In this document: one piece after another, positions 33,094 through 38,906 of the stretch | Layout: each line of letters starts with the position of its first letter | Numbering within the stretch: position 1 is the stretch's first letter | Source: Gallicola sp. | GTDB taxonomy: Bacteria; Bacillota; Clostridia; Tissierellales; Peptoniphilaceae | Direction: 5' to 3' | Length of the DNA: 38,906 nucleotides | NCBI GenBank assembly: GCA_012841535.1 | Contig: DUUN01000591.1 | Location: 1-38,906 of the forward strand | Notes under the pieces: generated by a model | The model's database searches: none | What the model saw: the letters and a program-made list of their open reading frames with translations, nothing else | Told to the model about the DNA's origin: nothing | Made by a program: the position numbers and the translations under genes

Positions 33094-34299
33094 TTACAGA
33101 TAATATCTTTTAAATTTTATTCTAGTTAAGGTATAAAAAACTAAAATATATATAAGAGATAAAATAAAAACAATTATAAAATATGGTATTGCAGTGTCAC
33201 CAATGAAAAAGTAATTACCGGACCTAAGTAAGGCCATTTTATTATTAAAATTTAATGGTAATAACTGCTTAAAGGAATTTTGCGTCTTAACAAAATTATT
33301 CATAAAAAATAAAATAAGACCTGTCGTTAAAATTGTAAACTTCATATTTTTACTATAAATTGAAATAACCATAATAAGATTTCCAATAACTAAACCACCA
33401 AGTAGCCCACAAAAAATTACTAACAATATCCCCTGAAATATGTTTATATTAAAAGCAGAAGTTTCTTCTAAAATTTGAATTGATGCTCCAAGTCCATGTA
33501 AACTTCCTATTAATCCATGGGTAATAAAAAGTGTTAAAACATAAACTCCATGTCCTAAAAGAATGAAAAGATTACCTGCCATCCATCTGGAATTTAAGTT
33601 TTTCCCCTTACCGGTTTTAGTCGACAAGGACAACTCATCGACACCGGAGTTTGAATCCTTTGAAAACAAGCTACTTAAGCCAAAAACTAAGACTAGGCAA
33701 AAAAGAAGATAATCCGTTTTATAATATATTAAAAAGTTTTTTAAACCTTCTGTATATTTTATTGTAATTGGAGTTTTAATATTATTTATTTTATTTTCTA
33801 CTACTTTTAATTGTTCATCTGTATATTTTGAAAAACCAATTAATTTATTTTCCAATTTCATATTGGTAATAGCTTCTTTTTTAAATTTTTTATAGAAACT
33901 ATTAACATCTTTAAGATTTTCTTTACTAAAATCCAACTTACTATTTTGACTAATACTCTCATTAATGACCACTGGTAAAATAAAATCCCTTGCTAAAGAA
34001 TATTTAGTCCACTGGTAGATTTTGCCACTTTCAATAGCTTTCCTTTCTTTACTATTTTGAAAATCCTTAGCGAATCTATTTAAATATTCCTGATTTAATT
34101 CTCCCTCGTACTCCTTGGAAACATTTAAGTAAGACCAATAAGCTAATTTCCCCTTAACTGTCTTATATTTATGGACATAGGTTTCTTCCCACTTTCCAAA
34201 GGAAATAAGGCCATGAAATACAGTAAGTATTATCATGCAAATCATAGCTAAAATAGTTACCTTATTAAATAATTTTTCAAGTTCAAATTTTACTTGCAT
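33094..34299 (-). CDS. ABC-2 type permease (first of a paralogous pair)
   Basis: A 401-aa membrane protein with the same plan as its downstream paralogue: an N-terminal helix (about 12-32), an external domain of about 150 residues, then about six helices. Shared landmarks are the TPITIKYTEGLKNF segment before the second helix and VDELSLSTKTGKGK after it. It lies 9 bp after the lipoprotein gene and 10 bp before the second permease. The large external domains suggest interaction with a peptide or envelope ligand. Substrate unknown. Confidence 0.82.
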   Translation of the reverse strand: MQVKFELEKLFNKVTILAMICMIILTVFHGLISFGKWEETYVHKYKTVKGKLAYWSYLNVSKEYEGELNQEYLNRFAKDFQNSKERKAIESGKIYQWTKYSLARDFILPVVINESISQNSKLDFSKENLKDVNSFYKKFKKEAITNMKLENKLIGFSKYTDEQLKVVENKINNIKTPITIKYTEGLKNFLIYYKTDYLLFCLVLVFGLSSLFSKDSNSGVDELSLSTKTGKGKNLNSRWMAGNLFILLGHGVYVLTLFITHGLIGSLHGLGASIQILEETSAFNINIFQGILLVIFCGLLGGLVIGNLIMVISIYSKNMKFTILTTGLILFFMNNFVKTQNSFKQLLPLNFNNKMALLRSGNYFFIGDTAIPYFIIVFILSLIYILVFYTLTRIKFKRYYL

Positions 34300-34308
34300 A
34301 GTATTTTC

Positions 34309-34899
34309 CTATTCTTTATGATTAATACCATCGTGAACAAATTTCCATTGCCCTTCCTTATTTTCCTTTGCAACATAAACAAACTTCCAAGTATCCCCAT
34401 CTAAATACTCCATAACTATAATATTTTCATTATCATAGCCTTGAAGTTTTCCCTTATCTTCATCAATATAAACCTTATACACTCTTGGATCTGCAGGTAA
34501 ATAATATAAAATTCGTGTTTTCTGTTCTACTTTTTTATCCTCTACCAAATACCTTTCCACTTCTTCATAAGCCTCTTCTAAATCATCAGGAAGTTTAGGT
34601 TCTACCTTTCTCACTTCATCAAAGCCCTTAATATAATCCTCTTCATTTGGCTGTGTTCCAATAATCATTCCGTCTTCTTCCTTAATATATTTATCCTTAT
34701 CCCTTTCCTTTCTAAATTCCTCTATTTGCTTTTCTAAAAGTTCATCATCAGCCTCTATTTTTTCCATAACACTTTCTACATTTTTTGTAGGTTCAGTTTT
34801 ATTGTTCATATAATCATCATCGTTTCCTTCCCTATTTCCACAGGCTGTTAAGGCTAAAACCGTACAAGCCAAAACTGTCAATTTAATCAATTTTTTCAT
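34309..34899 (-). CDS. lipoprotein of the ABC-2 exporter operon
   Basis: A 196-aa protein with a lipoprotein signal: MKKLIKLTVLACTVLALTAC, lipobox LTAC with Cys at residue 20. After a charged linker (EGNDDDYMNNKTEPTKN...) comes an acidic helical region (MEKIEADDELLEKQIEEFRKERDKDKY), then a compact C-terminal domain (ILYYLPADPRVYKVYIDEDKG...WKFVYVAKENKEGQWKFVHDG). The ATG at 34899 is chosen because GGAGGAG lies 5 nt upstream; it overlaps the ATPase stop by 17 bp. No family is recognised. Its place between ATPase and permeases suggests an accessory or immunity-type component outside the membrane. Confidence 0.75.
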   Translation of the reverse strand: MKKLIKLTVLACTVLALTACGNREGNDDDYMNNKTEPTKNVESVMEKIEADDELLEKQIEEFRKERDKDKYIKEEDGMIIGTQPNEEDYIKGFDEVRKVEPKLPDDLEEAYEEVERYLVEDKKVEQKTRILYYLPADPRVYKVYIDEDKGKLQGYDNENIIVMEYLDGDTWKFVYVAKENKEGQWKFVHDGINHKE

Positions 34900-35770
34900 T
34901 TTCTCCTCCAATTTTATTATTGTTGTAAACATAGTAATCTTCCAAGGTAGGTAAAACTTTTTTATTTTCTATTTCCTTTATTTTTTCACCAACATACCTT
35001 ATTCTAATTTTTTCATTCTTTCTTTTCATTTTAATAATCGGATTGTTTTTCTCAATTTCCTTTAAGTCATTTTGTTCTACTTCAGCTTCCCAAACCTTAC
35101 TAGCCATTGTTTCAACTAATGTATCTATATCGCCTTTTTCAACGAGTTTTCCCTTTTTCATTACAATTACATCCCTTGAAATAGCCTCAATTTCCGAAAC
35201 AATATGGGTTGAGATTATAATGATTTTATTTTTCCCCATATCTCCTAAAATATTTAAAAATCTTATTCTTTCTTGAGGGTCAAGTCCTGCTGTTGGCTCA
35301 TCTAAAATTATTATTTTAGGATTATTTATAATAGCTTGGGCAATTCCTATTCTTCTTTTCATACCTCCTGAAAAAGTAACAACCCGTTTATTTGCTACAT
35401 CCTTTAAATTTACAAATTCTAATACCTCATCAATTTTATTTTTTAAGTTTTTTTCATTAATTCCTTTTAAAGAACTCATGTATTCTAAAAAACCTCTGGC
35501 AGTTAAAGTAGGATATACAAAAAATTCCTGAGGCATATAGCCTAATAATGACCTGTATTTATCGCCTAAGACCTTAATAGAATTCCCATCTACCTCCACA
35601 CTTCCAGATGATGGTTTTAAAACTGTAGTTAAAATTCTCATTAAAGTGGATTTTCCTGCTCCATTGTCTCCTAATAGTCCGTATACTCCATCTTCCAAGG
35701 AAAAACTTATATCCTTTAATGCAACTTTTCTTCCAAAGTTTTTTGAAATATTATCTATTTTTAAAATCAT
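34883..35770 (-). CDS. ABC-2 exporter ATP-binding protein
   Basis: A 295-aa ATPase. Walker A is GLLGDNGAGKSTLMRIL, the Q-loop is in GYMPQEFFVYPTLTARGFLEYM, the signature is TFSGGMKRR, and Walker B is IIILDEPTAGLDPQER followed by the switch His in ISTHIVSE. This is the drug/peptide exporter (CcmA-like) type. The C-terminal 80 residues form a small extra domain ending TLEDYYVY. The ATG at 35770 has AAGGAG 5 nt ahead; an ATG five codons earlier lacks a ribosome site. First gene of the operon, divergent from the sensor kinase. Confidence 0.93.
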   Translation of the reverse strand: MILKIDNISKNFGRKVALKDISFSLEDGVYGLLGDNGAGKSTLMRILTTVLKPSSGSVEVDGNSIKVLGDKYRSLLGYMPQEFFVYPTLTARGFLEYMSSLKGINEKNLKNKIDEVLEFVNLKDVANKRVVTFSGGMKRRIGIAQAIINNPKIIILDEPTAGLDPQERIRFLNILGDMGKNKIIIISTHIVSEIEAISRDVIVMKKGKLVEKGDIDTLVETMASKVWEAEVEQNDLKEIEKNNPIIKMKRKNEKIRIRYVGEKIKEIENKKVLPTLEDYYVYNNNKIGGENEKID

Positions 35771-35838
35771 ACTTACTCCTTCCATAAATCTGTAACTACA
35801 ATCTTACTGTAATAAAATAAAATATTATTATTTAAGTC

Positions 35839-35871
35839 ATAACTGCCTAAAATTAAATAATAGCTGCTTAA
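35839..35871. promoter_or_regulatory. candidate LytTR-regulator operator (direct repeats)
   Basis: ATAACTGCCTAA (35839-35850) and ATAGCTGCTTAA (35860-35871) match at 10 of 12 positions and start 21 bp apart. On the minus strand they read TTAGGCAGTTAT and TTAAGCAGCTAT. The CAGTTA core and the roughly two-turn spacing are what LytTR-family regulators (AgrA, ComE) bind. They lie between the exporter operon and the sensor kinase/LytTR pair, upstream of the exporter ATPase gene. Confidence 0.6.
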
Positions 35872-35893
35872 AAATTAAAACAAGGAACTTCTT

Positions 35894-35902
35894 TGCTATA
35901 AT
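35894..35902 (+). promoter_or_regulatory. extended -10 promoter of the sensor kinase/regulator operon
   Basis: TGCTATAAT, a perfect TGnTATAAT, 31 bp ahead of the kinase ATG; AAGGA is the ribosome site. No good -35 is seen, as expected for an extended -10. Confidence 0.55.
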
Positions 35903-35933
35903 AGTTGTAATAAATAGAAGGCAAGGAATAAAA

Positions 35934-37331
35934 ATGAAATTAATTGAAATTTTAAAATGGATTAACAACTTAGACCTACAAACAATTCCAGAAATCTTGT
36001 TTTGTTTTTTAGGAATATTGATTTTATCGGGATTTAAATTTAAAAACTTGAAGATTAAATCCTATATTTATGTATTTATTTCTATGTTTCTAATTGTTTT
36101 AATAAGACATAGACTTTATGAATTAATAATACCTACAATAGCTCTTTTAACCCTTATTTTTTCCCTTATATTTATAAAAAACAAGCTAGTTAAGTCCCTT
36201 AATTTAACCGGTATTTTAATACTTGTTATGGTAATACTGGAAAATTTATTGGATATAGTTTTAACAATTTTAAACTATCCACCAACACTGTATAATTTAT
36301 TAAATGTACTTGTGTTTTTAATAGGAGGAAGCTTAATATTACTTCTTATTAATAAAATAGAGATCCCCTATAATAATAAATTTTTAGCAATATTTTTAAT
36401 AATAGCTACTGTTGTTTATTATCAGCTGGTATATAGAGTTATAATTGTCTCAGGTTTTACTGAATCACCTGTAATTTTAGATTACTATGATTTTGACAAA
36501 TTAAACCTTAGTGAAAGTGATATTGAAAATATAAAATCCTATTTCCCTCAAGAGTATTTTAACCAAGAAGCTTTTGAGCATTCATATAAAATGTCCTTAA
36601 TTAAAGATAGCTTAAAGAAAATATTATTAGTAATTTCCATGTTTACCTTTATAGGAATATACCTTCATCTAATAGTAAAATTGGAAAAAGAAAAATTCCT
36701 TGACTCCTATTACAATAGTCTGGAAAAAAACTATAATGAAGTTAGAAAATTTAGACATGATTATAAAAATATACTAATAACCTTAAATGGACTAATCAAA
36801 CAAAATGACCTAGATGGAATTAAAGATTTTTATTATAGTATTACCGACGAGGACAAAGAAATAATATTTAATAAATCCTTTAATTTAGACAGACTTTCCA
36901 ATATTCATATTAAATATTTAAAGGGCTTTCTCTTTAATAAAATAAGGGAAGCGGAAGAAAAAAATGTTGATGTTTTTTTAGATATATCTGACTATATTGA
37001 TATTATTAATATAAAAAACATCGATTTAATTCGAATATTAGGAATAATACTGGACAACGCTATTGAAGAAGTGGAAAACCTTGGACAAGGAAAAGTTAGT
37101 GTCGTTTTTCTTACAACAAAAACCTCCAAGATTATTATTGTAGAGAATAACAGTAGAAAAAATATACAGAAATTATTTGAATTAAAAAAGGAAGGTTTTT
37201 CCACAAAAGGTAACAACCGTGGTTTAGGTCTTTCTATTTTAGATGAAATACTTTCAAAATATAAAAACGTCACCCATGAAATACAAATAGAAAACAATAA
37301 GTTTTTACACAAATTAGAAATAAAGGATTAG
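35934..37331 (+). CDS. AgrC/ComD-like (HPK10-type) sensor histidine kinase
   Basis: A 465-aa membrane sensor. Five to six hydrophobic segments occupy about 15-175, a short external region (175-228, acidic) follows, then one more helix (230-249). The phospho-acceptor is H275 in RKFRHDYKNIL, the H-box form of peptide-sensing HPK10 kinases. The GHKL ATPase domain has LDNAIEEV (N-box) and STKGNNRGLGLSIL (G-box). It is 3 bp ahead of the LytTR regulator gene. The kinase type usually senses peptides; here the ligand may be exported by, or act on, the adjacent ABC system. Confidence 0.9.
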   Translation: MKLIEILKWINNLDLQTIPEILFCFLGILILSGFKFKNLKIKSYIYVFISMFLIVLIRHRLYELIIPTIALLTLIFSLIFIKNKLVKSLNLTGILILVMVILENLLDIVLTILNYPPTLYNLLNVLVFLIGGSLILLLINKIEIPYNNKFLAIFLIIATVVYYQLVYRVIIVSGFTESPVILDYYDFDKLNLSESDIENIKSYFPQEYFNQEAFEHSYKMSLIKDSLKKILLVISMFTFIGIYLHLIVKLEKEKFLDSYYNSLEKNYNEVRKFRHDYKNILITLNGLIKQNDLDGIKDFYYSITDEDKEIIFNKSFNLDRLSNIHIKYLKGFLFNKIREAEEKNVDVFLDISDYIDIINIKNIDLIRILGIILDNAIEEVENLGQGKVSVVFLTTKTSKIIIVENNSRKNIQKLFELKKEGFSTKGNNRGLGLSILDEILSKYKNVTHEIQIENNKFLHKLEIKD

Positions 37332-37334
37332 AAA

Positions 37335-38060
37335 ATGCAAAAGATTTATATTTGTGAAGATGACATTACTCAACTTCAAGAATTAAAAGAATATATTACA
37401 AATTTCACCTTGCTACAAGGTTATGACATGGCTGTAGACCTAGCTACTACTAACCCAGATGAACTGATAGAACATATTAACAAAAACAAAGTACTTGGCG
37501 GTATTTATTTTTTAGACATTAACCTACACCATCAATTAACCGGATTTAGTTTGGGAAATAAAATAAAACAAATTGACGAAGCTTCAAAAATTATTATTGT
37601 AACAGGCTACGAAGAATTTTCCAACTTAACTTTTAAATATAAGGTTGAAGCCATGGACTATATATTAAAATCAAACCCGGTAAATATGAAAAAACGCATA
37701 AGTGAATGTTTGAATACAATAGTAGAAAGAGCTGTTGAAAATCCAAATATTAGTAGAAATGTCTTTAAATTTAAAGACGGGGACATAATCAGATTTATAA
37801 ACTATAAGGACATAATGTTCTTTGAAACCTCAACTACTCCCCATAAAATTAAAATCCATCTGGATAATGGAATAATTGAATTTTATGGAAAGATTAAAGA
37901 AATTGCAAATGAAGAACTGGGACTAATTAAATGTCATGAATCCATAGTAGTAAATAAATATAATATTTCAGAAATTAACAGAAAAACCAGAACAATTACA
38001 ATGAAAAATGGTGAAGAAACAATTTGTTCCACTAGATTAATAAAGAATTTATTAGAATAA
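37335..38060 (+). CDS. LytTR-family response regulator (AgrA/ComE-like)
   Basis: A 241-aa regulator. The receiver domain has the acidic pair E8/D9/D10 (CEDD), phospho-acceptor D61 (YFLDINL), T95-region (IIIVTGYE) and the conserved Lys in DYILKSNP. The DNA-binding LytTR domain (about 140-241) shows RFINYKDIMFFETS...HKIKIHLDNGIIEFYGKIKEI and LIKCHESIVVNKYNISEI. Cotranscribed with the kinase. Likely targets are the direct repeats at 35839-35871. Confidence 0.94.
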   Translation: MQKIYICEDDITQLQELKEYITNFTLLQGYDMAVDLATTNPDELIEHINKNKVLGGIYFLDINLHHQLTGFSLGNKIKQIDEASKIIIVTGYEEFSNLTFKYKVEAMDYILKSNPVNMKKRISECLNTIVERAVENPNISRNVFKFKDGDIIRFINYKDIMFFETSTTPHKIKIHLDNGIIEFYGKIKEIANEELGLIKCHESIVVNKYNISEINRKTRTITMKNGEETICSTRLIKNLLE

Positions 38061-38061
38061 A

Positions 38062-38102
38062 AAAGCCCTTGATTAATTTTACACCAATCAAAGGTTTTTT
38101 TT
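38062..38102. terminator. bidirectional terminator between the regulator gene and the right-end small genes
   Basis: CCCTTGATT.../...AATCAAAGG hairpin flanked by A and T runs, so it can work in both directions. From here to about 38223 the DNA is AT-rich with nothing recognised. Confidence 0.72.
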
Positions 38103-38223
38103 TCTATCCACCAAATCTACCAACGATATATTATATCCTTATAACACTAGTTAATGTATTAAAAATTTGTTATTTTTTTATATAAGTTTTCCTTTTTTCA
38201 TTTTATTTTTTTGCTAGACACTA

Positions 38224-38461
38224 TTATTTTTTATTAGATGTTTTAAATTTTCTAAATGGGATTACTGCAACAGTTACAATAATCAGTATCTTTAACTGTT
38301 CCCCAATTATGTCCAGAGTATTGAACACAAATTCTCCTTCTGAAAGACTATTTAAAATTATTTGAGCTAAAATAGAACCTATCATAATAAATAAAATTTT
38401 ATAAAGGATTCTATAATCTTTTCTAGTTTTTATAAAAATAATTGAAAATGTTCCTTATCAT
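38224..38461 (-). pseudogene. frameshifted small membrane-protein gene
   Basis: AGAAGG sits 7 nt ahead of an ATG at 38461 that reads MIRNIFNYFYKN and stops. Removing one A from the AAAAA run there joins it to TRKDYRILYKILFIMIGSIL...KILIIVTVAVIPFRKFKTSNKK, ending at 38224. The rebuilt product would be about 78 aa with two hydrophobic segments. Without the shift the second half has no ribosome site (first internal ATG at 38385). A sequencing error, true decay or programmed slippage all fit. The family is not recognised. Confidence 0.45.
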
Positions 38462-38613
38462 ATAACTACCTTCTAGTGCTTGATATCCCTTATTTATCAG
38501 TTTATCCTATAATTTTCTAATCATAAAAAATAAGAGCAACACTATTATTAATGATATTAATAGACTGGTAATTATACTATCTGAAACTGTAGTAAATAGA
38601 AAAAAATTGTACT

Positions 38614-38838
38614 TTAATGATTTGTGGTTATACCAGGGTAATATCCGTTTCCCAAATCTTCCCCCATTTTGCCAAGTCCTTTTCCAAACCAATATATAGC
38701 CTTTCCTACCTTTTCTCCATATTTCCCATAAATATTTTCTCCCTGATATAAACTGCTGGTAGAAAACATTATTGTTATAATTAAACATAGGAGCACTAAG
38801 CTGGAAGTTCTTTTTCTTTTATTTTTAACCTTTGACAT
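38614..38838 (-). CDS. secreted glycine-rich small peptide, 74 aa
   Basis: A good ribosome site (GGGGAG, 9 nt from ATG). The start MSKVKNKRKRTSSLV is basic, followed by a hydrophobic core (LVLLCLIITIMFSTSS, about 14-29) that looks like a Sec signal. The mature part is Gly-spaced and amphipathic: YGKYGEKVGKAIYWFGKGLG then KMGEDLGNGYYPG, with G-x3-G-type spacing. It stops at 38614. The next 100 bp in another frame encode a membrane helix with a basic end (IITSLLISLIIVLLLFFMIRKL, stop 38507), so the gene may be frameshifted and originally about 110 aa. Bacteriocin-like or membrane-active peptide is a guess from composition and from the nearby peptide-sensing system. Confidence 0.5.
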   Translation of the reverse strand: MSKVKNKRKRTSSLVLLCLIITIMFSTSSLYQGENIYGKYGEKVGKAIYWFGKGLGKMGEDLGNGYYPGITTNH

Positions 38839-38906
38839 TATACTACTCTCCCCTTATTTATTAATAATATATATTCTTAAGATTATTCTAAAAATATATA
38901 TTATTA

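Noticed and set aside
38507..38788. A 93-codon frame beginning MFNYNNNVFYQQF
   Set aside because: Its first half overlaps the better-supported 74-aa peptide gene in another frame and has no ribosome site; only its last 35 codons look like protein and are described with that gene.

Overview
The window is AT-rich DNA from a low-GC, Gram-positive-type anaerobe. The gene set is [FeFe]-hydrogenase maturases, ATP-driven 2-hydroxyacyl-CoA-dehydratase-like reductases, NadA/NadB-type NAD synthesis with a 3H-domain repressor, strong AGGAGG ribosome sites and a LytTR two-component system. It fits a Clostridia/Tissierellia lineage (Peptoniphilaceae-like is my guess, not proven). No tRNA, rRNA, CRISPR array, transposase or phage gene was seen.

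Layout. 1-4.2 kb (minus): YclM-type aspartokinase with a 52-residue membrane protein behind it, a SerA-like dehydrogenase whose catalytic Arg is replaced by Asn, deoC and long-form hpf. 4.2-4.7 kb: gene-free, with five DnaA-box-like 9-mers in 55 bp. 4.7-6.6 kb (plus): FUSC-like and YihY-like membrane proteins. 6.9-10.2 kb (minus): MetN-MetI-MetQ-type importer with a Cys-rich DUF169 gene inserted. 10.4-13.5 kb (minus): activase, short dehydratase-like partner, double-cubane-type reductase and DUF3343 Se/S-carrier-like protein. 13.6-17.2 kb (minus): nadA-nadB-nadC-niaR. 17.3-20.8 kb (minus): TM1266-type regulator, hydG, hydF and mscL behind a leader with a terminator/antiterminator fold. 20.8-26.2 kb (minus): heme catalase, azlCD, then dnaX-ybaB-recR. 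26.4-31.9 kb: ferredoxin-tailed aldo/keto reductase, a small membrane gene, gene remnants, an RsgA GTPase behind a leader peptide, a radical SAM protein, a HAD phosphatase and a decayed D-aminoacylase. 31.9-38.1 kb: an ABC-2 exporter operon (ATPase, lipoprotein, two paralogous permeases) divergent from a histidine kinase/LytTR regulator pair, with LytTR-like direct repeats between. 38.2-38.9 kb (minus): a secreted glycine-rich peptide and a frameshifted membrane mini-gene.

Most notable signals: (1) a translated 18-codon leader upstream of rsgA whose RNA can form alternative CCUCC pairings, one of which covers the rsgA Shine-Dalgarno; (2) the DnaA-box cluster away from any dnaA/dnaN gene; (3) the four-gene double-cubane-type reductase operon with a shortened second subunit; (4) the riboswitch-like attenuator ahead of the hydrogenase maturation genes; (5) the LytTR/ABC-2/glycine-rich peptide locus at the right end. 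Domain calls rest on motif recognition by eye, without database searches.
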